Source of the DNA: JBOGOC01 sp050747525
Lineage (GTDB): Bacteria > Acidobacteriota > Polarisedimenticolia > JACPZX01 > DASXTC01
DNA length: 64,000 nucleotides
Direction of reading: 5' to 3'
NCBI GenBank assembly: GCA_050747525.1
Contig: JBOGOC010000060.1
Span: 62,001-126,000 of the forward strand
The notes under the pieces: generated by a model
What the model was told of the DNA's origin: nothing
Seen by the model: only the letters and a program-made list of their open reading frames with translations
Database searches by the model: none
Part shown: one piece after another, positions 1 through 8,305 of the stretch
How positions within the stretch are numbered: position 1 is the first letter of the stretch
Layout: every line of letters begins with the position of its first letter
Translations under genes and position numbers: made by a program

Positions 1-344
1 AGGAGCGGGTCGTAGCGCAGCGACTCGACGAACACGTCGCTCAGAGCGCCCGCGGCCGAACGTGCCCTCTTGAACTTCAGAGAGACTTCGGATTCACCCA
101 GGCCCGTGGTCGCCGAGCCGCCGAACCGTACGGTCACGTCCCTGGATTCGGAGAACTTCAAGGTTCCCTTCGAGCCGGTGCTCGTGTATTTCGCGAGGTC
201 CACCTTTCCATCGAAGTCTGAAATGTGAGAGGCGAGAATGGCCTGGTCGTCATCGATCCTGAAGATGCTGCCTATGCGGATGGGCTGGTCCAGGATGTTC
301 GCGACATACTGCTCACCGTTCAGGGTCCTGCTCAGGACTTGCAT
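1..344 (-). CDS. Hypothetical protein, N-terminal part (runs off window)
   Basis: An open frame of 114 codons starts at an ATG whose complement is at 342-344 and continues without a stop to the left edge. A GGAGG ribosome site lies five bases upstream of the ATG. The visible protein begins MQVLSRTLNGEQYVANILDQ and is polar and beta-rich, with alternating charged and hydrophobic residues. I see no signal peptide and no membrane segment. I do not recognise the family. The next gene on this strand ends at 508, so the intervening 163 bases may hold the promoter, but no clear box is visible. Confidence 0.6.
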   Translation of the reverse strand, partial: MQVLSRTLNGEQYVANILDQPIRIGSIFRIDDDQAILASHISDFDGKVDLAKYTSTGSKGTLKFSESRDVTVRFGGSATTGLGESEVSLKFKRARSAAGALSDVFVESLRYDPL

Positions 345-507
345 GTCGACCTCCGACGTTGCGACGGATGGGTGGGCAGGGGGCAGGCTGGCGAATCGAG
401 GGCATGGAGGCACACAACCAGTAAGGTCAGAGGCGAACGCGAGCCTCTGCGGGCAGGAGGATCACTTCATACCACGATTCCGGCGAGTCAACAAGAAAAA
501 ATCCGTC

Positions 508-2946
508 TCACTCGGCTTTCAGGGACTCGGCCGGAGCGACGCGTGCGGCCCTTCGCGCCGGGGCATCGCACGCGACCAGCACCACCGCCGCGAGCACCAG
601 GATGGCCGAGGCGTACGACAACGGATCGGCGGCAGTCACCCCGAACAGAAGCCCCTCGATCAGGCGTCCGCCCGCCAGAGAGGCGGCCAGCCCGAACGCG
701 CCTCCCGCCAGGGCGATGACGGCCGACTGCCGCAGCACGAGCCGCCGGACCTGGGATGGCCGCGCGCCCAGTGCCATGCGGAGCGCCATTTCGCGGGTGC
801 GCCACGCCACCGACGTGGATACGACGCCATGCAGGCCGAAGGCGGCCATCAACGTCGCGATGGCGGCGAACAGCCCCATGAGGGTGAGCGAGAATCGGCG
901 GGAGGCGATCGACGCCGCCACGGCGTCTCCCGTGGTCCTCACCTGCGCCGCTGCCACGTCCGGGTCCACCTCGCGCAGTGCCTTGCGGATCGCGGGCTCG
1001 AGCGACATCGGATCCACGGAAGCGCGGACGACGAGGTACTGGGTGGCGGTGAGCCAGACGAGCAGCTGCGGGTGAGTTTGCGCGTAAGGAACGAAGAAGT
1101 GTGGAGAGGGCTCCGACTCGAGGCTGTCGTGCCGGATGTCTCCCACCACCCCCACGATCTCGAAGGGGCGGAACCCCTCCGGCGTGTCGCTCACCAGGAT
1201 CTGCTGGCCCACGGGATCCTTTCCCGCGAACGACTGGCGCGCCAGGGCCTGGCTGATGATCGCCACGCGCGGCGCGTCCGTGTCGTCCTTCTCGTCGAAG
1301 GCACGGCCCGCCAGGAGCGGGATCCCCATGGCGCGGAAGTAGCGTGAGGTCACCATCCTGTAGGTCGCCGTGGGGAGGCGGGCGTCCGAGCCGGTGGGCA
1401 TGTCGGCGGTCCGGTAGTCGGCGCTGGCGAGAGCTCCGTTCAGGGGAACGTGGTTGGCGGCCGAGACCTCCCTGATCCCGGGGAGCGCGGCCACCCGCGA
1501 CTCCAGCTCCCTGTAGAAGGCTGTCACCTTCTCGATGGTGCCATAGCGGGCGCGCGGCAGCGAGAGGCGCACGGTGAGCGTGTCTGGCCAGAATCCCGGC
1601 GCCACACGCTGGGCCACCTGAAAGCTCCGGTAGAGCAGCCCGCCCGTGGACAGCAGGACCGCCAGGAGGGCCACCTCCACCGAGACGAGGATCCATCGGG
1701 CCCGCGCACGCCGCCCGGGGCCGAGTGACCGGCCGCCGGCCGCAAGATCCTCGCGCAGGTCGCCGCGCGAGGAGCGCCAGGCAGGAAGGAGCGCGGCCAT
1801 GAGGCCCGCGGCGACCGACACGCCCAACGTGAACAGCAGCACGGCGGGCCGGATCCCGATGGTGTCGGCCCGGGGCAGGTTGGGAGGGGCCATGGCCAGC
1901 AGGGCCGGCACGCCCCACACGGCTCCGAGCAGCCCCGCGGCGCCGCCTGCGAGCGACAGCATGACTCCTTCGGTCATCTGCCGACGGAAGATCTCACCCG
2001 CGGACGCGCCGAGAGCGCGCCGCACCGCGAAGTCCCGGCGAAAGGAGGCGGCCCGCGCGAGCATCAGGGACGCCACGTTGGCGCAGGTGATGAGCAGCAG
2101 CACGGCCACGGTCCCCTGCAGCACCCACAGGACCTGGCTCACGCCGCGCACCAGATCTTCGGCCCACGGGACCACGAGCACTCCCTGCTTGCGGGCGTAG
2201 GAGGAGGGGAACTCCTGCAGGAGCCGGAGGGCGATGGCGTCCAGATCGGCCTGGATGGCGGCGCGGTCAGCGCCCGGCCTGGCGCGGCCGAGCACCCGCA
2301 GGAAGCTCGTCGAGTCGCGGTTGTGCCGCCAGGGGTCGGCCTCGGGCTTGAGGGACACCGCGACCTCGGCGCCGCGCTGAGGAAAGAGGAAATCCGGCGG
2401 CAGGATCCCCACGACGACGTAGCTCTCGGCGTTGAAGGAGAGCGTGCGGCCCAGGATCGACGGATCGCCGCCGAAGCGGCGCGCCCAGAGGCCGTGGGAC
2501 AGCACCACGACGCGCTCGGCGCCCGGCGCATCGTCCGCGGGGGTGAGGGTGCGGCCCAGCGAAGCCCTGGTCCCCAGCAGCTCGAACAGATTCCCCGTGG
2601 CCCGCATCCCCTGGATCCGCTCGGCGTCGCCGGTGCCGGTGAGGTTGGCGCTCCATCCTGCATACGCCGCCATCGCCTGCAGCGTGCGGTTGCCGTCGCG
2701 GTGGTCGCAGAACTCGGGGAGTTGGAAGGGATACCGATCGGTCGAGGTGTGGCGGGAGTGGATGGCATAGAGCCGGCCCGGGTCTTGGAAGGGAAGCGGC
2801 TCCAGCAGCACGGCGTGCACCACGCTGAAGATCGCGGTGCCGGCTCCGATGCCCAGACCCATCGAGACCACGGCCGCCAGGACGAATCCCGGCCGGCGCC
2901 GCCATCCTCGCAGCGTGTCGCGCAGGTCCGTCAGGAGTGCTCTCAT
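508..2946 (-). CDS. ADOP-type permease (MacB_PCD/FtsX)
   Basis: This 812-residue membrane protein has two copies of the MacB periplasmic core/FtsX layout, the pattern of the 'duplicated orphan permease' family that is expanded in Acidobacteria. The N-terminus has a charged stretch followed by a first membrane segment (about residues 19-45, including GIGAGTAIFSVVHAVLL). A large periplasmic domain follows to about 260, then three membrane segments, a second periplasmic domain (about 430-660) and a final FtsX bundle containing TREMALRMALGARP. Such proteins normally couple to an ATPase, but none is adjacent. They are thought to move lipids, peptides or drugs out of the cell. The substrate cannot be told from the sequence. 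The gene is transcribed divergently from the LysR gene, 88 bases away. Confidence 0.88.
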   Translation of the reverse strand: MRALLTDLRDTLRGWRRRPGFVLAAVVSMGLGIGAGTAIFSVVHAVLLEPLPFQDPGRLYAIHSRHTSTDRYPFQLPEFCDHRDGNRTLQAMAAYAGWSANLTGTGDAERIQGMRATGNLFELLGTRASLGRTLTPADDAPGAERVVVLSHGLWARRFGGDPSILGRTLSFNAESYVVVGILPPDFLFPQRGAEVAVSLKPEADPWRHNRDSTSFLRVLGRARPGADRAAIQADLDAIALRLLQEFPSSYARKQGVLVVPWAEDLVRGVSQVLWVLQGTVAVLLLITCANVASLMLARAASFRRDFAVRRALGASAGEIFRRQMTEGVMLSLAGGAAGLLGAVWGVPALLAMAPPNLPRADTIGIRPAVLLFTLGVSVAAGLMAALLPAWRSSRGDLREDLAAGGRSLGPGRRARARWILVSVEVALLAVLLSTGGLLYRSFQVAQRVAPGFWPDTLTVRLSLPRARYGTIEKVTAFYRELESRVAALPGIREVSAANHVPLNGALASADYRTADMPTGSDARLPTATYRMVTSRYFRAMGIPLLAGRAFDEKDDTDAPRVAIISQALARQSFAGKDPVGQQILVSDTPEGFRPFEIVGVVGDIRHDSLESEPSPHFFVPYAQTHPQLLVWLTATQYLVVRASVDPMSLEPAIRKALREVDPDVAAAQVRTTGDAVAASIASRRFSLTLMGLFAAIATLMAAFGLHGVVSTSVAWRTREMALRMALGARPSQVRRLVLRQSAVIALAGGAFGLAASLAGGRLIEGLLFGVTAADPLSYASAILVLAAVVLVACDAPARRAARVAPAESLKAE

Positions 2947-2978
2947 GGCACGGAAGATACGAAGATCGCACCGATGAG

Positions 2979-2996
2979 TGAAATGGTTTGTTTTCA
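2979..2996. promoter_or_regulatory. Candidate LysR/MetR-type operator
   Basis: The 88-base space between the divergent permease and LysR genes holds the inverted repeat TGAAA-N8-TTTCA. MetR-like regulators bind TGAA-N5-TTCA-type palindromes, but here the spacing is three bases longer. LysR regulators commonly bind between themselves and a divergent target, so autoregulation and control of the permease gene are plausible but unproven. Confidence 0.35.
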
Positions 2997-3034
2997 GAGA
3001 TTCGATGAAGTATTCTCATGCTTGGAGAGCGCGC

Positions 3035-3985
3035 ATGCTGGACCTGAGGCATCTGCACCTGATCGCGGCCATCTCGGACACCGGAGGCGTCACCGCGGCC
3101 GCCGCGAAGCTCCACCTGACCCAGTCCGCCCTGAGCCATCAGCTGCGCGACGCCGAGGGACGGCTGGGAACGCGGCTGTTCGATCGGGTCGGGCGGCGGA
3201 TGCGCCTCACCCCGGCCGGCGAGCGGCTGCTTCGGACCGCGCGCGGGATCCTGGAAGACCTCGATCAGGCCGAGCAGGACGTCCGGCGCGCCGGCCGCGT
3301 CGACACCGGGCCGCTGCGCCTCACCACCCAGTGCCACACCGTCTACCACTGGCTGCCGGGACGGCTGAAGATCTTCCGGCGGTCGCACCCGGACGTGGAG
3401 GTGCAGATCGTGGCGGGGGCCACCGACGAGCCGCTGGTCTGGCTGCTCGAGGGGCGCATCGACCTGGCGATCGCCTGTCGCTTCGAGCGTGACCCCAGGC
3501 TGGCCTCGCGTGCCCTCTGGTCGGACGAGATGGTGGTGATGATGCATCCACGCCATCCGCTGGCGCGCCGCCGGTGGATCGAGGCGCGTGACTTCGCCGA
3601 TCAGCACCTGTTCGTGTACTCACGCCCCCTGGAGTCGAACATGGTGTTCCGCGAGATCCTCATCCCGGCCGGTGTCACGCCGCGGCGCGTGAGCCACATC
3701 CAGCTCACCGAGGCGCTCATCGAGATGGTGAAGGCGGACCTCGGCGTCACCGTGCTGCAGCGCTGGTCGGCCGCGCCGCAGTTGGATCGCGGCGAGCTGA
3801 TCGCGCGCCCCCTGACCGCCCGCGGAAAGCTGCGTCACTGGAGCGCCGTCTGGCGGCGGCGCCCCGATCCGCCGGCCTGGCTCACCGCCTTCGTGGACAC
3901 CCTGGCGCGGCATCCCGTGCCCCTGGGCCGCACGTCCGCCCAGAGGCGCCGCACTCCATCCGCCGTGGTGTCTCCCGGGTCCTGA
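3035..3985 (+). CDS. LysR-family transcriptional regulator (MetR-like)
   Basis: The 316-residue protein has the LysR layout: an N-terminal winged helix-turn-helix (about 1-60, with AAKLHLTQSALSHQLRDAE) and a two-lobed effector-binding domain (about 90-295). The HTH and the LRLTTQCHTVYHWLPG stretch at the start of the effector domain resemble MetR, the homocysteine-responsive activator of methionine genes. No methionine gene is nearby, so the regulon is uncertain. I chose the ATG at 3035 because GGAGAG lies just upstream and the family normally starts close to 'MLDLRHL'. An upstream GTG at 2978 would add 19 unsupported residues and run through the palindrome at 2979-2996. Confidence 0.88.
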   Translation: MLDLRHLHLIAAISDTGGVTAAAAKLHLTQSALSHQLRDAEGRLGTRLFDRVGRRMRLTPAGERLLRTARGILEDLDQAEQDVRRAGRVDTGPLRLTTQCHTVYHWLPGRLKIFRRSHPDVEVQIVAGATDEPLVWLLEGRIDLAIACRFERDPRLASRALWSDEMVVMMHPRHPLARRRWIEARDFADQHLFVYSRPLESNMVFREILIPAGVTPRRVSHIQLTEALIEMVKADLGVTVLQRWSAAPQLDRGELIARPLTARGKLRHWSAVWRRRPDPPAWLTAFVDTLARHPVPLGRTSAQRRRTPSAVVSPGS

Positions 3986-4566
3986 GGCCAGGCGGGCTGC
4001 GGGATTGCCATGCGACCTCTCCGGTGTTCTCCCCCCGCCTCCTCGGGTAGTGCCTCGATAGTGCTGGTCCGCCGCGGAGCGTAGTCTCTGCGCAAAGTGG
4101 CGACAGACAAAGGAGAAGGGAGGCACAAAATGAGGAGAGCTGGCGGACCGCAGAACTGCCGGCTCTCCTCGTTTGCTTATCACCAGCGTGGAGGTGGCGT
4201 GGGAGCCTCCACCTCCCCCCCGGATCCCTGCGACCCGTGCCGATCGGCCGGCACCATTGCTCCCTGCCCAGGGTCCCGGCCGGTTGGGCGCAGCGGGGTC
4301 CGGGGGGGTCACATCTCCATCGACAGGATCTCGTCTATCTCATGGCGCGGGGAGGCCCCACGTGAGCCTCTTCAACTCCCTCGCCTCGCTGGCGCTGCTC
4401 GGCTGTGGCGCACGGCGGGCAGGCTCCCACCCCCCCGCGCCATTTGTTTCCGCCGACCCGCACGAGCACCTGGTCAGCCTGCTGAGACTGTGGCACGGCT
4501 ACGACGGACGCTACGGAGACTACGACGGCGGCCGTCCCTCTCGACGAAGCACCGGAGGTCAAGCGC
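3986..4566 (+). other. 581-bp leader/intergenic region upstream of the SIS gene
   Basis: No convincing gene lies here. The stretch holds a strong ribosome site (AAGGGAGG) before an ATG at 4130, a 13-bp hairpin at 4132-4170 that overlaps those first codons, and a second GGAGG site before a GTG at 4362. That GTG could encode a short peptide beginning MSLFNSLASLALLGCGARRA, with a lipoprotein-like front end, but the frame runs 134 bases into the next gene. The arrangement could be a translated leader or the remains of an earlier gene. No glmS ribozyme core was recognised. Confidence 0.4.
4132..4178 (+). terminator. 13-bp hairpin with T-rich tail (terminator or attenuator)
   Basis: The arms 4132-4144 and 4158-4170 (GAGGAGAGCTGGC and GCCGGCTCTCCTC) pair over 13 positions with one G-T pair and enclose a 13-base loop. 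They are followed by GTTTGCTT. The hairpin covers the first codons of a short frame with a strong ribosome site. It could end transcripts from the LysR gene or act as an attenuator for the SIS gene downstream. Confidence 0.5.
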
Positions 4567-5730
4567 ATGAGCGGAATCATCGAGTACACCGGACGAGGAG
4601 AGAGCACGTTGATCCCTGGTGCCGCCAGAAGAAGGCGATCGGATGCGGACGTGGTCGAGAAGCTCGGCTACCCTCACTTCATCCTGAAGGAGATCCATGA
4701 ACAGCCGGAAGCGGTCCTGGCAACCCTGTGCGATCGGCTGGACATGGAGAAGGCGGACGCGTGGCTTCCCGAGCTGTGTCTGAAGGATCACGAGCTGATC
4801 GGACTCACGCGGCTCCTCTTCGTGGCGTGCGGCCCCTCATGGCATGCGGCGCTGGCCGGCAAGTACCTGGTCGAGTCGTTCGCCAGGCTCCCCGTGGACG
4901 TGGAGATCGCGTCGGAGTTCCTCGACCGCCCGGCCGTGCTCGACGCGCGCGTGCTCACCGTGGCCATCTCGCACTCCGGCGAGTCGCCCGACACGGTGGC
5001 GGCGCTGCGGGCGGCGCGCCGCAACGGATCGCTGGGCGTCGCCATCAGCGAGATGGCGGAAAGCCGGCTGGTGCGCGAGGCCGACGGGGTCGTGTACACG
5101 CGGGCCGGCGCCGAGCGCGGCGTCTCGTCGACCAAGGCCTTCACGGCCCAGCTCGCGGCGGTGACCTTGCTCGCCCTGCGTCTCGGGGTCGCGCGCAGGA
5201 TGCTGGCCACCAACCAGGCACGGGCGATCCTCCATGCCCTGCGGGAAACGCCCTCCATGATGGAGCAGGTACTGGAGGACGACGACGTGACGCGTGGCGC
5301 CGCCGCGTGGTTCAGGGACAGGCGCCACTTCATCCATCTCGGGCGGAGCCTCCACTACCCCATCGCGCTGGAAGGGGCCCTCAAGTTCAAGGAGATGGCC
5401 TGCGTCCATGCCGAGGGGTACGCCGGAGGAGAGATGAAGCACGGTCCGCTCGCGCTCGTGTGCCCTGGCCTGCCCGTGGTCGCCGTGGCCCCCTCCGGCC
5501 CTAACCAGGCGAAGATGGCGGGCAACATTCATGAGGTGAAGGCGCGCGGGGGCATCGTCATCGCCGTGGCCGACCCAGGCTCCGAGGCCGCCACCCTGGC
5601 CGACGTCGTGCTTCCCGTCCCCTCCGCTCCCTTCTGGGTTCAGCCGATGCTCACCATCCTCCCGCTGCAGCTCGTGGCCTACCACCTGGGAGTGCTGCGC
5701 GGCTGCCCGGTCGATACCCGTTCGACGTGA
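4567..5730 (+). CDS. GlmS-like SIS-domain protein lacking the glutaminase domain
   Basis: The 387 residues match the isomerase half of glucosamine-6-phosphate synthase: a linker with HFILKEIHEQPEA (about 38-50), a first SIS domain with ISHSGESPDT (about 138) and SSTKAFTAQ, and a second SIS domain with LKFKEMACVHAEGYAGGEM and KHGPLAL (about 273-300). Two features are odd. The first nine residues, MSGIIEYTG, look like the start of a GlmS glutaminase domain (MCGIVGYIG) with the catalytic Cys changed to Ser, but the remaining 220 or so residues of that domain are missing. The protein also ends at CPVDTRST, so the usual C-terminal tail with the catalytic lysine (E. coli Lys603) is absent. It may be a deaminase or deglycase, or a sugar-phosphate sensor. 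GGAGGT seven bases upstream supports the start. Confidence 0.85.
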   Translation: MSGIIEYTGRGESTLIPGAARRRRSDADVVEKLGYPHFILKEIHEQPEAVLATLCDRLDMEKADAWLPELCLKDHELIGLTRLLFVACGPSWHAALAGKYLVESFARLPVDVEIASEFLDRPAVLDARVLTVAISHSGESPDTVAALRAARRNGSLGVAISEMAESRLVREADGVVYTRAGAERGVSSTKAFTAQLAAVTLLALRLGVARRMLATNQARAILHALRETPSMMEQVLEDDDVTRGAAAWFRDRRHFIHLGRSLHYPIALEGALKFKEMACVHAEGYAGGEMKHGPLALVCPGLPVVAVAPSGPNQAKMAGNIHEVKARGGIVIAVADPGSEAATLADVVLPVPSAPFWVQPMLTILPLQLVAYHLGVLRGCPVDTRST

Positions 5731-5737
5731 TCGCCGC

Positions 5738-6376
5738 TCAGGGCTGGATCATCCCCTGGCGGATCGCGTACCGCACGAGGGTGGCCGTCTCGTGGATGTC
5801 CAGCTTCTCCATCATCCGGCTCCGATGGGATTCCGCGGTCTTGGCGCTGATCCCCAGGATTGCGGCGACCTCCTTCGTCGTCTTCCCTTCGGCGATGAGC
5901 TGCAGGACCTCCCTCTCGCGCGAGGTGAGCTCGGCGGCCACAGCCTCCCTGTCTTCCAGGTAGGCCTTCATGGCGTCGCGCGAGAGGCCCGGGCTCAGGT
6001 AGAGGGCCCCGTTCGAGACCTCCTTGATCGCCTGGACGAGGTCACGAGCGGCCTTGGTCTTGACGATGTAGCCGTTCACTCCCGCGCGCAGGGCCTCGAT
6101 CACGTACTGGTTCTCCTCGTGGACCGTCAGGAGGATCGTGCGTGTGTCGGCCGAGATACGCGCGATCTGCCTGGCCGCATCCACACCGTTGAGAGTCGGC
6201 ATCGCGATGTCCAGGATCGCGATGTCGGGCTTCAGACGCCCCACGAGCTCGACCGCCGCCTGGCCATCGTGTGCTTCACCCACGATCTGGAACCCTTCCT
6301 TCTCGAGAATGGCCCTGAGTCCCTCGAGAACGATGGTGTGATCTTCAGCGAGTACGATGCGTAGACCCACGTTCAT
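5738..6376 (-). CDS. NarL/FixJ-type response regulator
   Basis: This is a 212-residue two-component regulator. The receiver domain (1-120) has the acidic pair E11/D12, the phosphoacceptor D56 in AILDIAMP, a T/S switch near 84 and the conserved lysine in YIVKTKA. A LuxR-type HTH (about 145-205) contains LTSREREVLQLIAEGKTTKE and the recognition helix ISAKTAESHRSRMMEKL. It is the last gene of the stressosome operon, and its ATG overlaps the stop of the histidine kinase gene as ATGA, so the two are probably made together. It is the likely DNA-binding output of the operon. Its target genes are unknown. Confidence 0.95.
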   Translation of the reverse strand: MNVGLRIVLAEDHTIVLEGLRAILEKEGFQIVGEAHDGQAAVELVGRLKPDIAILDIAMPTLNGVDAARQIARISADTRTILLTVHEENQYVIEALRAGVNGYIVKTKAARDLVQAIKEVSNGALYLSPGLSRDAMKAYLEDREAVAAELTSREREVLQLIAEGKTTKEVAAILGISAKTAESHRSRMMEKLDIHETATLVRYAIRQGMIQP

Positions 6377-7299
6377 CCCTCCGTCGGTATCGTGACCCGC
6401 ATGGCTGTTCCCTTGCCTGGCGAGGAGCTGATCTGGAGCGTGCCCCCGAGGGCGTTCATACGTTCCCGGATGCCGAGCAGCCCGAGCCCGCGTGGGCCCT
6501 TGCCGTCCAGCACCGCCGCGGAGTCGAAACCCTTGCCGTCGTCCTGGACCGTGCAGATCACCCTGCCTGCCTCCTGGTTCACATGCACGCGCGCCCGCGT
6601 TGCCCCCGCGTGTCTGTTCATGTTGTTGAGCGCCTCCTGAACGGCTCGGTAGATCGCCGTCTCGATGGCAGGGGGAAGCCGCTTCTCGAGGTTCCCCTCG
6701 ATGGCGACCGGGATCGACGACCGGGTGGACACGCCCTCAGCCAGGAAGCTCAGCGCCGGCATCAGACCCAGGTCATCCAGAATGGTTGGTCTCAATTCGT
6801 GCGACAGCCTGCGGAGCTGCTTGCTGACCTGAATCAACAGGTCGTCCACCTCCGCCAGGGGCGATCGCGTCTCGGGTATCTGAGAAGCGATCCTGTCGAG
6901 GGCGATGTGGACCGACGCGAGAAGCTGCCCCGCCTCGGCGTGCAGCGCGTGCGCGATCCGCCGCGCCTCGTCCTCGAGTCTGTCGTTGAGACGGCGCAGC
7001 GCAATGGTGGACTCCCGGAAGGCGCGGTGCGTCATCTCAAAGGGCGACAGGCTCTCCACCAGGACCACCTCGGCCGCCTTGATGGCCTGCGCTCCTTCGT
7101 TCGGCGTCGCCGCGCCGAGAATCATGCGCGTCATCGCCTCCTGGTGCAGCACCGCCATCTCGAGCACCCCGACTCCATCCTCCATCGCTGCGCGCGCCAG
7201 CTCGTACGCGCGCTTCAGGACGGCCTCCTCGCCCCCCTCGAGGTACTCGCGCAGGTTGCCGGCGTACGTTTCGAGCAGTGTCTCCCGGTGACCGCTCAC
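6373..7299 (-). CDS. Histidine kinase with RsbU-N-like domain (stressosome-linked)
   Basis: The 308-residue cytoplasmic kinase has no membrane segment. Residues 1-95 are helical and resemble the N-terminal RsbT-binding domain of RsbU (LREYLEGGEEAVLKRAYELA, then VLEMAVLHQEAMTRM). A HisKA_3 dimerisation domain follows, with EARRIAHALHAEAGQ and the likely phosphoacceptor H120. Its usual LHD is LHA here. The HATPase domain has the N-box VQEALNNMNRHA, DDGKGF and GLGLLGIRERM. The gene sits between rsbX and the response regulator with ATGA overlaps on both sides. By analogy with RsbU, free RsbT would bind the first domain and switch the kinase on. That step is inference; the domain order is visible. 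Confidence 0.9.
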   Translation of the reverse strand: MSGHRETLLETYAGNLREYLEGGEEAVLKRAYELARAAMEDGVGVLEMAVLHQEAMTRMILGAATPNEGAQAIKAAEVVLVESLSPFEMTHRAFRESTIALRRLNDRLEDEARRIAHALHAEAGQLLASVHIALDRIASQIPETRSPLAEVDDLLIQVSKQLRRLSHELRPTILDDLGLMPALSFLAEGVSTRSSIPVAIEGNLEKRLPPAIETAIYRAVQEALNNMNRHAGATRARVHVNQEAGRVICTVQDDGKGFDSAAVLDGKGPRGLGLLGIRERMNALGGTLQISSSPGKGTAMRVTIPTEG

Positions 7300-7916
7300 G
7301 GTGCGCTCCCACGATACCGGACGACCAGGACCAGTGCGTCATCGGTCGTCTTGATGTGCCGCGCCAGCACCCGGTCCGCGAGCTGCTGCGGGCGGTCGGC
7401 CGGATTCACATCCATGGAGAAGTCCTGGCGAATGCCGTCGGTGGCGAGGATGAGCGTGTCTCCCGTCTGCACGGGAAGCGTCGATGCGATCAGGTTCGGC
7501 AGGCGCAGCCCCACCACGCCGTTGCGCTGAAGCATGAACTCGCAGCGCCGCAACGCGTGGTCGCGCGCGGCAGGCACCAGGATCGCCGAGACGTTGCCCA
7601 CACCCAGCCAGCTCATCGTGGATCCTTTCGCGTCGAACGACGCGGCCGCCAGGGACACACCCCGCGTCCCGCGCAAACCCTCATGGCACCGCGTCACGAG
7701 CTGCTCAAGGGGTCGTTCCGCGTGCTGCACCAGCAGCGTCGCGCAGCGCCTCGCCGCGGCCGCGGCCTCGGGCCCGTGCCCCAGCCCGTCCACGACGGCC
7801 ACCAGTGACCCGTCCGCGAAGGACCGGACCACGTGGAGGTCGCCCGATTCCAGTTCCGGCGCCAGGGCCAGCGAGGCCAGGCCCCACTCCAGCATCGCGT
7901 TGCCTACCGTTTCCAT
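7296..7916 (-). CDS. rsbX: RsbX-like PP2C/SpoIIE-type serine phosphatase
   Basis: The 206-residue protein has the compact SpoIIE/PP2C fold of RsbX. The metal-binding stretch VAVVDGLGHGPEAAAAA (about 41-57) carries the typical D-G-x-G-H-G signature. WLGVGNVSAIL and DTLILATDGI (about 155-165) carry the downstream core motifs. RsbX removes the phosphates that RsbT adds to RsbS and RsbR and so resets the stressosome. The position directly after rsbT and the short overlaps on both sides agree with this role. The length is close to that of Bacillus RsbX (about 200). Confidence 0.9.
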   Translation of the reverse strand: METVGNAMLEWGLASLALAPELESGDLHVVRSFADGSLVAVVDGLGHGPEAAAAARRCATLLVQHAERPLEQLVTRCHEGLRGTRGVSLAAASFDAKGSTMSWLGVGNVSAILVPAARDHALRRCEFMLQRNGVVGLRLPNLIASTLPVQTGDTLILATDGIRQDFSMDVNPADRPQQLADRVLARHIKTTDDALVLVVRYRGSAP

Positions 7917-8305
7917 TTTCGTGCCTTCACCGTCGTTCCCTTGCCGACCTCGGAGTGGATCTCCATCTCGTCCATAAGGCGCCGCACTCCGGGCAGTCCG
8001 AGCCCGAGGCTGCCGGAGGTCGAGAACCCTCCCTGCATGGCCAGGCCGATGTCCGGTATGCCCGGTCCCGAGTCGCTCGCCACCACCTGCACCCCCTCCC
8101 GGCCGCCGTCATTGAGGAGCGCCAGATGGATCTCGCCGCGGCCCGCATACCGGACGATGTTGCGGGCCAGCTCCGAGATCGCGGTGGCGATCAGCGCCAG
8201 ATCAATTGACGAAAAGCCCATCCGGGCGGCCACGGCGCGGCCCCTCTGTCTCGCCGTCACGATGTCCGCGTCGGAGGCTATCGCCACATGTTCTTCATCG
8301 CCCAC
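7904..8305 (-). CDS. rsbT: RsbT-like serine kinase / switch protein
   Basis: A GHKL-fold kinase of 133 residues, the usual RsbT length, if translation starts at the GTG at 8305 (VGDEEHVAIASDADIV). That GTG overlaps the rsbS stop and has AGGAAAGAG upstream. A longer ATG start at 8389 would add 28 basic residues that overlap rsbS and look unlike the family. ATP-binding motifs are visible: AISELARNIVRYA (N-box), SDSGPGI (G1) and SGSLGLGLPGVRRL (G2). RsbT phosphorylates RsbS and RsbR under stress, leaves the stressosome and activates a partner with an RsbU-N domain. In this operon that partner is most likely the histidine kinase. Confidence 0.92.
   Translation of the reverse strand: MGDEEHVAIASDADIVTARQRGRAVAARMGFSSIDLALIATAISELARNIVRYAGRGEIHLALLNDGGREGVQVVASDSGPGIPDIGLAMQGGFSTSGSLGLGLPGVRRLMDEMEIHSEVGKGTTVKARKWKR

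Noticed and set aside
3986..4566. glmS ribozyme upstream of the GlmS-like gene
   Set aside because: No conserved ribozyme core was recognised, and the gene itself is an atypical, domain-deleted GlmS.
4362..4700. Short gene upstream of the GlmS-like gene (GTG at 4362)
   Set aside because: Despite a good ribosome site, it overlaps the SIS gene by 134 bases out of frame and its second half is low-complexity basic sequence; kept only as a leader-peptide possibility.
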